Of a DNA stretch of 64,000 bases, positions 21,701 through 33,875 are shown piece by piece. The notes under the pieces were generated by a model that ran no database searches, was not told the DNA's origin, and saw only the letters and a list, made by a program, of their open reading frames with translations. A program made the translations under genes and the position numbers. The stretch is from the NCBI GenBank assembly GCA_032164245.1, contig JAVMKO010000021.1, positions 7,648,785 to 7,712,784 of the forward strand, written 5' to 3'. How positions within the stretch are numbered: the first letter of the stretch is position 1; every line of letters begins with the position of its first letter. Source of the DNA: Sternotherus odoratus (Eukaryota > Chordata > Testudines > Kinosternidae).

Positions 21701-24700
21701 CCCACTTGACTCTCTTACGCTGCCCCCTGTATGTGGAACATGCTGCTTGAACGGACCTGAAAGGCCACTCACCCCCGACTCACCTTTTCCACGAGGCCCA
21801 CAAAAGATTGGCGAATAACGGGTAGGATGAGGGGCCTTGTTGTCTGAAGTGGAAACCTGTGGCATGGGAAAGCCATCTTGAAAATTCTCCCTCTCATTTC
21901 CAGGTAGAGCGGAGTTGTGCGTAACAACATCACCCAAAAAATAAACGGTGACTATAAAAACCAGGCACGATTCAATGGATCCATTTTCCCCCACCCGGTG
22001 TTGCTTGTCACCTAAAGATACGTCAACACAGCCGCCAACCAGAGGTCTGACTGTAGCACCTGTAGACACAGCAAATCGGCTAATCAAATAACCATAGCAG
22101 GGAAGTCGGAACAGCCCGGCCTCGCCCCTTGAGTGGATTCCCAAAGGTCTTCGGCAGCCCTTGCTGCCATGACTTCACTATTGTTACGGGAACCAGCTAG
22201 AACAAAGCGAGCTAGGGTATGTCTAGGGGTGCTGTGGTCAGACCCCAGTTTGCAGTGGAGACGTACCCTCTGATTTGAAGCCATTCAGGGCTTGGTTGTT
22301 TGCACTTCCACCAGGCATATTGTGGCATTGCCGGAATACAAATAATAGGCTAGAAGAGATTGCTACGCCAATTGACGGGTGAGGTGAATCACAGGGTAAG
22401 CAGCAGTGGTTAATGTAGGTTAAATAACTACAAAATGTGGATCAGGCTGAAAAAAGAAACAAGTGGAAAAAAAGCTCTATTGTATCCTTGCCCCTCCTTC
22501 ATCGATCTTTTTAGATTATAGATCCCTGCCCTGCAGAGCTTTCTTCCTGTTATCTGTCTGTAAAGTGCTTAGCACAGCAAGTAACGGTGACAGAAGTAGG
22601 AAGGGCACCTACCTTGCAGAACTTTGCAGACCTATACTCTAGCCCCTAGATAATTCTGAGTTTTGAGTACGAAAGTTGATTGAGAACATGCCTGATAATT
22701 ATTGAGCAGGAACTCCCTTAGCAGGGACTAACCTTTGCCTTTGTGTTGAGAAACATTTTGTCTTTCTAAGTATTGTTGCCATTTAGAATCGCAGCGTGAG
22801 AATCAGATTGGTAATGCATTATTTCATGCCATAAAAACAGTCCAACTCATGGTTTCAATTCCTCCAGCTTCTCCCCTATCAGTACCTCCTGCTGATCTCC
22901 ATCACATTGTTGCATTTCCTTCCCTCCTACTTTTGAGCTATCGTAAATCAAAAACAAATTAAATAGAGGCACCAGAAGGCATCAAATTCTTTTGCTAATA
23001 TATACATTTAGGGTTTTTTTTTCTTCTTAGTACATTTGCTACTGCTGCAGGCAAGTCAAATCACAGCACATGGGAAAGCCAAGTAGTCTTCATCTTCAAG
23101 GGAGATAAATTCCCTCATGTAGACTAGTATACAATCCTTCGTGCCTGGTTTAGTAGAATACTATCTCATTAATACTGATCACTTACCCAGGGTGCTGCAT
23201 CTTTAAAGTGCTGGACAAAAACATTAACTGATCTTCCCAACATCCCCAGCATCCCCACCCCTCCCCTTCCCACGAAAGGCAGGTAAGTCAATTAGATTCC
23301 CTTTTTACAGTTGGGGAAACAGATACAGAAAGGTTAAGTGATTTCCCTGAGGTCACCCAGCAGTTGGTGAGGGACCTGGGATTAGTCTTCAGAAGTTCCT
23401 GACTCCTAGATCTTATTAAATGTTGGGCTCAGCCCTTTGTAGCCCAATATGCAACAGAGGAATGATAATAAATCCAGAACAGATTGGATATCATAAAAAT
23501 TGATTTTTAATTATAAATCTATAGGATGAGACAATATATTGCTAAGGACTAGATTCCTGTTAGCTGAACCACCCAGTTCAACAATTACAAAGGATTCTTT
23601 TAATATCTATTTAAAAACAAGCCCCTATTGCAAACACCGGTGTTATGCTGCTATGCAAAATGCAGGCCGATCCCCTTTATCTACGTATCTGTAGTGCGTC
23701 CGGATACCATGGTGACTGGCGCCCTAGAAATATATAGGTTTATGTATACACAGACTAATGACCCTTGACTGCATTCTGCATAGCTGCACAACATGCACTT
23801 GAAAAATGTTCTTGCTGAAAATGGAGAGAGCTGCTTGTATTTGTTACACCAGCTTTGCCCAAATAGAATGAACTTTAAGGCCTCACCTTGCTGGTTCTAT
23901 ACAACACAAGACTTAGAGATTTTTGCCAATGTAAGTCAGTCAATTTCTTACATATGTACACACTCTGCTGTACAGAACATTTAACAACAGGACGGACGGC
24001 TAATGGTGAAACATGCTACTAAACTCAGCTCTGAATTCAGTTCCCAGCTTTGCCACAGACTTCCTGTGTGCATCTGGGCAAGCCGCTTAGGGCCAGATTT
24101 TCAGAAGAGCTTATATCCAGGCACCCAAATAGGTGTGGAGGCTCTTCTGACAATCAGACCACATGGTAGCAATTTTGTGCAGAGCTTTTTCAAAAAATCT
24201 GTCCGTCTCTCAGCACCTCAATTCCCAGTCTGTCAAATGGGAATTGCTATTGCTTCTTCTGTGTGTCTTTTCAGACTCTTCAAGGCAAGGGACTTTCTCC
24301 CTGTGTACATACGACACTTGGCACAAAGGACCCTGATTTTGGTTGAATCCTAATCGCACTTGCGCTGCTGTGATGGTGTTGCACTGAAAAGGTTTTAAAG
24401 GCTTGAGTTTTGCACGATTGCAGTAAAGGTAAAGGAGCCAAGAGTGAGCAGATGTAGATCACCCCCGTAATTGTCAATAAAACCATCATACAAGAACTTT
24501 GTGTATTTTTAGTGCTATGATGGGAGACTATTTTTGAATTTTTTTTAAAAAAATCCCTGTACTTTTTGTCTGCTCCACCCTGAAAGCTGATCATCCTCAT
24601 TAGCATGAGTCCAACTGTACAGGCCTTGTAGGAAGAAAATTAATTAACCATGACAAATGTTTGAAATGGGTCTAAAATAGCTGTTCTGTATAAGTAAATA

Positions 24701-25674
24701 TGATTAAACTCAATTATCCCTCAAAGCTAGAAAAATGCTGTATCCCATTGCAAATGGAGGAGATCTGGCTCCTTTCTACCGGTTTCTAGACCTCATGATG
24801 CATGAGCCCTTGGGCCTTAAAACTAGTCACTGATCCCGGATTAAATATTGCCCATTTGCGCTTCTGAACAGTAACTTCCTTTTGGGGAGGGAGCCACATT
24901 TTTATGGAAACAGCATTAAGGCTGTTTGAGGGGTTTCAAAATTGCAGCTGCTCTTTGAAAGTGGCCTATGACTAGGGGTTTAGTAATGCTACATGTTGTC
25001 CTGGGGGAGAGAGAAAATGGGCAGAGTGCAGCTGAAAAGGGCAGAGATGCAAAATAAATGTAATTTATCATATGGATACTACCACTATATATGGGAGACA
25101 CGTTTGAAATTAGTCAGACACATATACAGCAATATAGTTACCTGCATTAATGTTAAGCTTCAAACAAGAATCTACATTTGCTTCCGTTGCTTTAAAAGAA
25201 AGCTTCTGAATATACAGGGGGAAGCACTTTTTAATCAGTACATAGCCTCATTCGTAAAGGAAAATGTACTTATAACAAAAGTATAATCCATGCACGAATT
25301 AAGGCATGTGTGCATTCTGGGTTTACTGTACTGAATCTGACACTCCATCACATCAAAAGTTTCTGAGAAATAAAATTTTGAGATGTCTGTTTAAAAAAAA
25401 TGGAGTTTTAAAAATATTTTAGCTATTGAATAAGTGTTAATGTTTCACATTTTAATCAGACTGTCTTGTCTACCATAGGTGTTATGGGACCTCTTGTGGT
25501 TATTTCTGCAAAAAGTACATTTCCTTTCTGCAACTTTAAATTTCCAGTAAAATCCCAGGTTGTTCCCATGATACATGATAATCAGAGATAGATATGTATG
25601 GCAACATTTAGATCTGCATCCAAATTTACTCTAAGTTCCAAGATGTTCGGATCTGGGGTTTTGGTTTGTGCTAA
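21701..25674. other. Unassigned intergenic sequence with MIR traces; composition shift
   Basis: No gene recognised. The sequence changes from GC-rich to AT-rich across about 22-23.5 kb. A reversed MIR core lies at 23,300-23,415 (TTTTTACAGTTGGGGAAACA, GAGGTCACCCAGCAG). A plus-strand MIR-like piece with an insertion lies at about 24,040-24,330 (CTGTGTGCATCTGGGCAAGC, CCCAGTCTGTCAAATGGG). The rest is unassigned. Confidence 0.45.
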
Positions 25675-25918
25675 TCTATATATATAAAAGTCAAATGGTG
25701 TATGCGTGCGTGCGTGTATGTACGTGCACTTACTCCTTCCACACCGTTTGAGCTAGAGACTTGAAATTTGGTACAGTTAGAAGTCTTAGGGTCCTAATCA
25801 GTCGAAATTTTTTCAACTCTCACCTCTGACGCCCCCCAGGGGTGAAATTATTTAAAGGCCAATCACATCAGCTGGGCAGCTGTTCTCTGTGACATAGTTA
25901 TGATGTCATAATACCCCC

Positions 25919-26140
25919 TCCAACGGACCCCGCACTCGCTCAGCTCTCTGCCCCTCCCCCCTCCAACGGACCCCGCACTCGCTCAGCTCTCTGCCCCCTT
26001 CCCCCCTCCACCGGACCCCGCACTCGCTCAGCTCTCTGCCCCCTTCCCCCCTCCACCGGACCCCGCACTCGCTCAGCTCTCTGCCCCTCCCCCCTCCACC
26101 GGACCCCGCATTCACTCAGCTCTCTGCCCCTCCCCACCTC
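25919..26140. repeat. Minisatellite of 42-45-bp units inside the Helitron
   Basis: Units begin with CTCCA(A/C)CGGACCCCGCAC at 25,919, 25,961, 26,006, 26,051 and 26,094, with a partial unit near 26,136. One further unit in the same orientation occurs near the right end at about 26,659. Units contain CGCTCAGCTCTCTGCCCC. The reading frames on the minus strand (ELSECGVRW repeats) are by-products of the tandem array. Confidence 0.9.
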
Positions 26141-26159
26141 CGATGGACCAGAGTTGGGT

Positions 26160-26640
26160 TTGGTCAGAGGATAAGTGAGGTAGGGGTGTCGGGTTTGGTT
26201 GGGGGGTGAGGTGGGGGTGTCGGGTTTGGTCGGGGGGTAAGTGAGCCGGGGGTGTTGGGTTTGGTCTGGGGGGGGAGGGAAGGTGTCGGGGTGGGTGTTG
26301 GGGTTGGTCAGGGGGTGTTGGGTTTGGTGTGGGGGGGTAAGGTGGGGGTGTTGGGTTTGGTTAGGGGGGTGAGAAGGGGGGTCAGGGTTGGTCGAGGGGT
26401 AAGTGAGGTGTGGGTGTCGGGTTTGTTTGTGGTGGTAGGTAGGGGTGTCTGGTTTGGTTGGGGGGGAAAGTGAAGTGGGTGTGTCAGGTTTGGTCTACGG
26501 GGGTGAGGTGTGGGTGTTGGTCAGGGGGTGTCGGGGTTGGTAGGGGGGGAGACATGGGGGTGTTGGGTTTGGGTGGGGGGAGGTGAAAATGTGAGTCGGG
26601 GTTGGTCGAGGGGTAAGTGCGGTGGGGGGTGTCAGGTTTG
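26160..26640. repeat. G-rich degenerate tandem repeat inside the Helitron
   Basis: The plus strand repeats GTGTCGGGTTTGGTCGGGGG and TAAGTGAGGTGGGG-like units of about 30-35 bp many times, with long G-runs. The frequent runs of three or more G favour G-quadruplex formation on the plus strand. The units are more diverged than those of the adjacent minisatellite. Confidence 0.8.
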
Positions 26641-26754
26641 CTCTCTGCCCCCTCCCCCCTCCAACGGACCCCGCACTCGCTCAGCTCTCTGCTCCCTCCC
26701 CACCTCCGACTGACCCGAGCAAGACCGGGTATTTTCGCTAGTCTCTGATAACTG

Positions 26755-26960
26755 ACTACTACTGAGCACTTCCTCAGAAAAATCTCAAAAGTGTTTTACA
26801 GACAACTAAGCCTCACAATACCCCTATAAGGTAGAGCAGTATTAGACTCATTTTACAGATAGGGAAACTGAAGCAGAGAGTTTAAGTAACTCAACCTATG
26901 ACTCAGAGGGAGTCAAAAGGAAATACGGGAGTCCTGAATCACCACAGTTGGCTATAACAA
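26755..26960 (-). mobile_element. MIR/CORE-SINE remnant
   Basis: CTCATTTTACAGATAGGGAA, ACTGAAGCAGAGAG and TTTAAGTAACTC follow the reversed MIR core order. The copy is old. Confidence 0.55.
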
Positions 26961-29103
26961 CTAGGCAAACAGTCCTTTAGTATCAACATCAGTTTCAACT
27001 TTTCCCAAAAGCAGTGACTCTTTAGTCTAAAACACAGGGGACAAAACCAAACTTTATAGGAGGTCTCCTTTTCCTCCTTCCATCTTCGAAAATGTGTGTG
27101 GGTCCAACTGGACAGGAGAGCTCACAGAAGCAAAATCTACAGGTACATTTATACTGCTCTTACTTCTGCTTAATCTTGACCCTTCAAAATCTGATAAACA
27201 ATTAGATGTTGGTTGGGATTAGATCCAGGCACAATACCCTTCCCTTCCCCCTGAAATAATCTACCAATTCCCACGAAAAAGAATAACATTTGAATAAAAG
27301 TGTTAAGAGTTCCATACAGTGCTGTATACTCTAAAATGTTGAATGTACAGTATACTGGACGTATCAACATTTTCTGGAAGCAGGGTCTTTCTTTACTCAT
27401 GGGAATAAGTCTCTGTAAGGTGTTCTACCTAGTGAATTTGGTAAGATCGTTGATATCTGCAATTACAAGCAGACTTTAAAGCTTTAATGCTAAAGTTGCT
27501 TGCAACCATTCTATATTGCATTAAATTCTTTTGGAGGAGAACCTAAGCGGAAACAAAGCTATTTAGAAGGAATTATAGATCAGCAATGCTTGGAAAATTA
27601 AGATGCACCTGAAGAGTCTAAAAAAAATTGTAAAGACTGCCTGAAAAGAAGAACATATAGAGATCAATTGTTTAATTAAGATGGTTGAAAATTAGGATAT
27701 AGTAGCAGATTGGCAAAAAATACAGCCCAGTTTAAGGCGGCAGTTATAAAAAGAATGGGAGCTTTTGAAAGTGCTAATTCATTTACTTGTAAGAATGCCT
27801 TTGCTTCATTGTGGTGTTGCAGGAGATGATCTGGTGAATTTGAAAGGCTTCCCAGACATTTGCCATAGGAAACATCATAACTGGATTTTGGCCCAGTGGG
27901 CTGCCAGACATTTCCACAGGAACTATCAGAATTGGACATTGTCCACTCCAGAGACACCACAAGAGAATTCATCTGGATCTTTCTGTGAGACCAAGACAGT
28001 TGATCATGTCAAAGTTGGGTTGTTGGGTAAGAAAGATATGTTTATTAGACAAAAGAGGCATAATTTTATACTTCTGGTGTACTACATGGAAACCTGAATT
28101 CATGGTAAAAATAATATTATTTGTGGAGCATTTCCAGAAACCTAAAGGGAGAAGAAAGCACTTATCTACCTGAAGCTTTTATTTTGTGTGTAATAGAGCC
28201 ATCCCCCTTACATAAACTCAGATAAATTCTAAGGGAAATAACTGTATTTTAATTATACAAGAAGGCTGGTAGACACAATTTAAAGAGAAAAGGAATGTTC
28301 TGTAAGCAGTAATGAGGATTTGCTGAACATGACAACATGCCCCTATAACTGAGTCCAAGTGCCACACACAGGGAAAATTATACATAAACGAGCCACTTAA
28401 CTTCCAATTTGATTGGATAGAGTTCTCTCCTTCCCCCCTCCTTTATTAGAAATGATTTGCTTGAATGCTTTTGTGATATTGCTACAGCATATTATAGCAG
28501 CTCTGATTCAATTAAGATACAAGACATCTCAGGGTCCCTTTTTGTAATCTATTATACATTAATTAGTATTACAATTTGCTTAAGTTCTCTTTTTTTTTTG
28601 TGGTTTTGATTCTAGAAATACTAATAAAAAACAAGTGCAGTCTAAAAGGAAAAAGAGCTGCTTCCTCTCCCATGCACTAGGCAAGAAGCACTTCTACGTG
28701 ATAAACTCTGACACTGTTTCAATAATTAATTTCATGACTATGACTAGCAGGTATGAACCTACGGCTGAAGGTATGAACCAACATGCTGGCAGGGTATGTC
28801 ACTGGAATGCTGTCAATATGCAAGCCCATATGGGGGGCTATGTCAAATGAGGTGGGGTTTTTTGGTACAAGAAATTCGTCCACCGTCTAGTGGCTCCCTA
28901 TAAAGTTTATGGGTCCTAGTCCTAATCTTGGAAAGTCTCATTCTCCATAGCAATCACAAAATTAATAATAATAAAATATGCTACAGTATTGGGTACAGGA
29001 ACCTTGGGTTAAACTCCGAGGTCAGTGGAAGGGCTTCTGGGGAACTCCTTACTAACGGAGATCTGAATGAACCCAACTCTCATCATCTTGAAGTCAAAGA
29101 CCC
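26961..29103. other. Unassigned intergenic sequence
   Basis: No gene recognised. Overlapping opposite frames of 110 codons (27,765-28,097, plus) and 98 codons (27,676-27,972, minus) have no domain I recognise and no convincing exon borders. The region is AT-rich and lies beyond the macoilin 3' end. Confidence 0.4.
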
Positions 29104-29106
29104 TAA

Positions 29107-29398
29107 GGGTATGGCTACACTACCCGCTGGATTGGCGGGTAGTGCTCAATGTATCAGGGATCGATTTATTGCATCTCATCTAGATGCAATAAATCGATCC
29201 CTGAATCGACTCATGTACTCCACCTTGGCGAGAGGAGTAAGCGGAATCGACGGGGGAACATCCGGGTAAATTGGGTGACAGCAGCAGGGGACGGCCAGGT
29301 AAGTTGACCTAAGATACTGCGACTTCAACTACGTTATTTGTGTAGCTGAAGTTGTGTATCTTAGGTTGACCCCTCAACACTGTAATGTAGCCCAGCCC
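29107..29398. mobile_element. Hairpin-rich MITE, possibly PIF/Harbinger-type
   Basis: The 292-bp element starts GGGTATGGCTACAC and ends TGTAGCCCAGCCC, with flanking TAA at 29,104-29,106 and 29,399-29,401, a 3-bp duplication of the Harbinger kind. Three hairpins follow one another: 9-bp arms (29,119-29,127 with 29,135-29,143), 23-bp perfect arms with a 5-base loop (29,154-29,176 with 29,182-29,204), and a longer imperfect stem at about 29,302-29,369. A related element lies at 38,562-38,842. Confidence 0.7.
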
Positions 29399-29401
29399 TA
29401 A

Positions 29402-32400
29402 GCAACTTTACAACCTGCTTTGACCATCAAAAAAACCACCAGTTTTTTAACATTAAATATTTTCATGAGGCACCGACCAAAATTAAGTTGGAGAGAAGTT
29501 TGCTTACAGCCATACACTGAGGTTCCTTACTGCTAGGTTCACAAATTAAGTCCCATGTTCAGCTGCCCATAAATGGTGCTTCAGCTTCTTCATATTCCTC
29601 AGGGTAAGCTGTTCAATGAAGTAAACTGAAATTCATTATGCCTAATTCCAAAAAAGCATTTTAAAAAGGGAGCTATAATGTATCTTACTAAATTAGTGCA
29701 ATGGCATCTATGAATCAAGGAGGAAAATTTATTTCAATATGCTGTATAAAATTATGTATTTTTTCATATTTCATTAAAAAATTCAATCAATGAGGTGTTC
29801 ATCCAATACTGAAGTACTTAAATTAAAGGTTACAAATAAGGTTGATAGTGATTCTTTCTTCACGATTTGATATCCAAGTACAGGTAAAGTTTTGTTTGGA
29901 AGTAGTTAGTGGTTTTAGAGAAATACAACATTTTACTTTAGAAGATCTCTACATTTATTTACCAAGTGCTATTTCCACCTGACTTGTCAGAATCTAAGTC
30001 CCCTCTCTTCTCTAGTCTTAGTTTCTTAAATCCACTGCACATTAGTTGTACAAATACAATTTATGATCAACCATTAAGATATTTTCCACTTGAAGCAGTT
30101 AAATATTTACAGCTCAAAGGTTGGTCAGTGTAAGTTTTGACTGTTTAAATGATCTCATTCCGCTCACCCAACTTGTCTTGGTTAAATGATTTAGCTGGCA
30201 GACTTCCGCAAACAATTTCACCTTTATTAAGTAATTATTTTAATTGGAACAGCGCAAATTATTCCTCCCAATCATCCAAAGGGAGATAGTGGAGAATCCA
30301 GCTTCCACTGCAGTGCAATGTGATTTTTATCACCACAAGTTTACCTAGAGTATATTTATAAACTTCTTTTCTTTGCACACACACTGGCAGAAAAAGGCCT
30401 ATCATATGAAAAGGAAAACGGATCAGACTCTCCCCCAGGAATAAGGAGGGTGTATTGGCATTGCAGAACGAAAAGGACTAAGGTCTCTATGAGGAGACCT
30501 AACTGCTGAGAATCAAAATGGGACCCAGAGTGGGGGGCTCAAAGTATGAGGGGCCAAAGAAGAATTTCCAAACTAGGACCACCTACAACAGCAGCCAAAT
30601 GGAGAAGATGTACTTGACAGACAGCTGGCTTTCCTAAAAGAAACTAACAAAGGCAGATGAAGAGGTCTCAATGTAGAAGCAGCAAGTCTATGGGTGAAAG
30701 CAGCTGAAGATCCAACAGCAAAGGAATCCCCTCAAGCAGCTACAGCCAGAAGCTGGGGTTGGTTGCCTTTCATATCTTGTCCTAGACAAGGACGATGATT
30801 ACACGTCAAAGTTTTCTCCATGTGTTTGATGTCAGGGAAGGAAAAGGACTATAACAGCAAGTGCTTGGATCTGTCACCTAGTCCCACAGAACATGTTATG
30901 ATGCTAAAGAGATAATGGTAAAAGCCCCCTCCATGCATAGAAATGACATGCTGGGTGTATACAGCATATCAGGATATAAGAAACATATGCTCTTCTTTCT
31001 GCTTCATAAGAGTGAAGTCATACTGGACAGATGAATTCTTACCTGGAGTAGCAGAGAAATAATGTGCAAAAAGATTAGTTACCCATTTTAGATAACTCTT
31101 TAAACAAAATGTGCTCCTCACATCTGGCTAATCAGGTCAGTTAAAAAGGCAAAGTTATGTTTTTTTTATATCTGCAAGAAAATGTTTATTCTTTGTAAAC
31201 CCCACAGAAAAAATAATGCAGCCAAGACCAAGTATTTAACGAAAGTAGTGCCAGAAAGGCAGCAAAATGGGGGAACCTCAACACAAAAAGTCAGTGACAA
31301 TATTTCATGTTTTGCACAAAGATGAAAAACCTATGACATTTCTGAGTAACACTTTCATGGTGACAATTACACAAGATGATTCAAAAATGCAAATGACAGC
31401 AACATGCACACCTGGCTAAAGCTAGAAGTTTTATCCCAAAAGAATACCTGTGATTAAAAATGATGAATCTTTAATACTTCTATTTGATTGATTTTCTTGT
31501 TCTACTTCATTTTTAAAATGAGGCATACATGCCAATTAACATGAAACCTTTACTTTTTTTTTTATATATATTAAAGAAGAACTTTGTCCTTCCAGAGTCC
31601 ACTGCAGGTTTGCAAAATCATAATGTTTGGTTTGTAATTTTGCTACCTCCCCCCACCCTAATCTTAAACACTTCAGAAGTTGCCAGTGCAAACACTTTCT
31701 ACTAATGTATAATATACATTTTTACTTAAATCTTTGTGCAATTTATGAGTTGCCTTTAAAAACTCTTAAAAACTCCTTGGCACAACAGCTGAGAAATATT
31801 CAACTCCATTTAAATGGTCAAATACAAGATGTCAATATAAATCACAGCTGAATAAAATAAAAAAACCCAGAACTGCAGATTTATTAGCCAGCTTTGCAGT
31901 CTCTTGTATATAATACATTGCACAATTCCGCCTTCATAATAACGCTTCCTATATTAATATTGTGTCTTTGATGGATTATAATCAAGGCAAGTTACAGAAC
32001 ACTGCTGATTTTGTATCAAAATAAACAGAAAATGTAACAGTGGTTTGTAATGAACAACCAAATTACCATGAACGATTTGCAGTAGACTCTGTAATGAGCT
32101 TGATATATAAGCTAGATGACAGTGAAGGGGGAAAAAATAGTTTAACTATCAAGTTTCCTCTTGAAATGTCTTCTCCCAAGGCACTGTGAACAAGACTGTT
32201 AGCAATTCTCAATGACTAAAAACACCAATGGGAATATTTATATTTCACACAACAACCACCATCACATCATCTATTCTTGTTACTTATTCTTTCCCTTAAA
32301 TGATGCCCCTTAAATTTACTTGGTCCTCTGAAGGGTAATCAAATTATTTTCTGCAACATGACAGACCTTTATTTAATACAGCTATAAATCAAAGCTTTGT

Positions 32401-32828
32401 TAGATTATTTAACCCTTTCACTCTAAAAATTAAAGAATTTTCATCATTCTCCCTTATGACTCTAATTTGCAATTTTAGCTTGATTATTAAAAAAAGAAAG
32501 GGTTCAGAACCAAGCAAAGCTCTGTGTTTTTCAAGAGGAAACCATGCAAGAGTACATAAAAAGGCAAAATCGGCTACTTGAAAACCAAGAGTTGTTTTTA
32601 ATGCATTGGCCAAGAAAAATAAATTGCAAAGTTCTGTGAGGTTTTCTAAAAATTTACAAGAAAAACCGATGGGCAGTTCTAGTCAAATATTGATGTTCTT
32701 TTTTCCCCCTTTCTGTTTTAAATGACAAATACAGTCTCACACAATACAATTTCATCTTGACTGCAAGAGATACTCCTGTGTGATGCCTTCAGTCTGACAA
32801 AATTGTTGGGCAAAAAGAAAGTTGGCAT
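29402..32828 (-). other. MACO1: Macoilin 3' UTR and downstream flank
   Basis: This AT-rich, repeat-poor stretch follows the macoilin stop codon on the minus strand. Candidate polyadenylation signals (AATAAA on the minus strand) occur at 32,373-32,368, 31,885-31,880, 31,190-31,185, 30,228-30,223, 29,959-29,954 and 29,733-29,728. The first is followed by a GT-rich TCTGTCATGTTG, making it a plausible proximal site. The low repeat content down to about 29.4 kb fits a UTR of about 2.5-3 kb, but sequence alone does not fix its end. Reading frames here are short and incidental. Confidence 0.5.
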
Positions 32829-33031
32829 TCATTTTTTCAAGGGCTGATAAACGGAGGCATTGGGATCAAGTCCAGAAGGGCTGGTCTCCACAAATTTGGA
32901 AGAGTAATGTGGGGAAACAGGACTCAGGGTGCTGGTGGCTGCATTGTATGTTATGCTGGGCATCACTGCCATAACTTCTGCTATTCTCTGCTTTAGGTCC
33001 TTGATTTCCTGGTCTTTTTGAATGATTTGCC
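32829..33031 (-). CDS. MACO1: Macoilin, last coding exon
   Basis: The acceptor TTGCTGTTCCAG precedes the exon at 33,032. The first two bases complete a Gly codon begun in the previous exon. The frame gives QIIQKDQEIKDLKQRIAEVM (end of the coiled coil), then AVMPSITYNAATSTLSPVSP and the conserved tail SGLDPNASVYQPLKK, ending in TGA at 32,831-32,829. A proline/serine-rich tail after the coiled coil is typical of macoilin. The upstream extension of this open frame (MTLFAVP) is intron. Confidence 0.95.
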
Positions 33032-33875
33032 CTGGAACAGCAAAGAGTGTCACTTAGAACAAGCAGTACATTTTTATCCACCACTAGCAGCCCACAGAGT
33101 AGTTTGAGAAAAGCTGAGACAGACAAACTGATCGAGCAGAACAGTCAAAGGAAATTCAGGGTTCGAACACCATCTTCACAAGCCACACAAATACTGGTTT
33201 ATTAAAAATGAACAAAAGTTAATGTAGATTTGTACTCCTCCATAACTACCCTCAGAGTTTAAACTATCAGAATTCAGTAGCAGAAATAATCTTTCAGTAC
33301 AACGTTATTATCTTGATGTCCACACTTCCTCAGTTTGCACTTCACTAGCACCCAGATGGAACAAGAAACATTTTTCCTATTTTATGTGTAGAATATATGC
33401 ATCCCTGCTGACTATTTATAAGCCCTGGCAAAAAACAACAACCACCCCACGATGACAGAAACCTAACAAATATCTACCTTACTAGTAAAAAAAAAAAAGA
33501 AAGAAAGAAAAAAGAAAGTGCTGCAGGCAAGTAAACTTCTGCAAGGAACCTCTGATGAATATTAAATGGAAAATCCTATTCATTTTTCTTACTTGTTTGC
33601 ACAGTAGAAACAAGTAGATATTAACACAGGTCTGGGAATGGGTTGGTTAGTTAATGTTTTGCTCCCTCTTCTGGCTGCAGTGGCAGACTGCACACATCTT
33701 AAATAGTCGGTGTTCTTTCCCACACCTCAAAGATATCATGGTGGCCTTTTTCCAAAAAAACCCTACAGAACATTTGCCACACAGTTATTAAAATATTATG
33801 GTAATTAAGATGTGAGAACTGGGTACTGCAGTTTTTGACCAAATTCCCTTTACATTTTCTAACTCTTCTTTTTAA

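Larger units (their letters stand above)
25675..26741 (+). mobile_element. Helitron-like element with internal minisatellite
   Basis: The 5' end is TCTATATATATAAAAG directly after an A (25,674). The 3' end is CTAG directly before a T (26,742), so the element sits in an AT dinucleotide without target duplication, as Helitrons do. A hairpin (ACCCG at 26,713-26,717 with CGGGT at 26,726-26,730) lies 7 bases before CTAG. The 5' region has ACCGTTTGAGCTAGAGACTT and GAAATTTGGTACA, known from such elements. No helicase or Rep protein is encoded, so it is non-autonomous. The middle is filled by tandem repeats, listed separately. Confidence 0.8.

Noticed and set aside
20966..21709. The longest plus-strand open frame outside macoilin (247 codons)
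   Set aside because: It is proline- and serine-rich, low in complexity, has no domain or conserved start context, and its only recognisable part is an L2-like LINE remnant at its end.
25906..26137. Minus-strand frames with repeated ELSECGVRW motifs
   Set aside because: The repetition comes from the underlying 42-45-bp minisatellite, which happens to be divisible into open frames. No gene context exists.
25919..26140. A possible CRISPR-like array of regular units
   Set aside because: Units are contiguous and vary together without unique spacers, and the context is vertebrate. It is a minisatellite.
27676..28097. Overlapping open frames of 98 and 110 codons on opposite strands
   Set aside because: Neither shows a known domain, both lack good splice or promoter context, and mutual overlap suggests chance or an unnamed old repeat.
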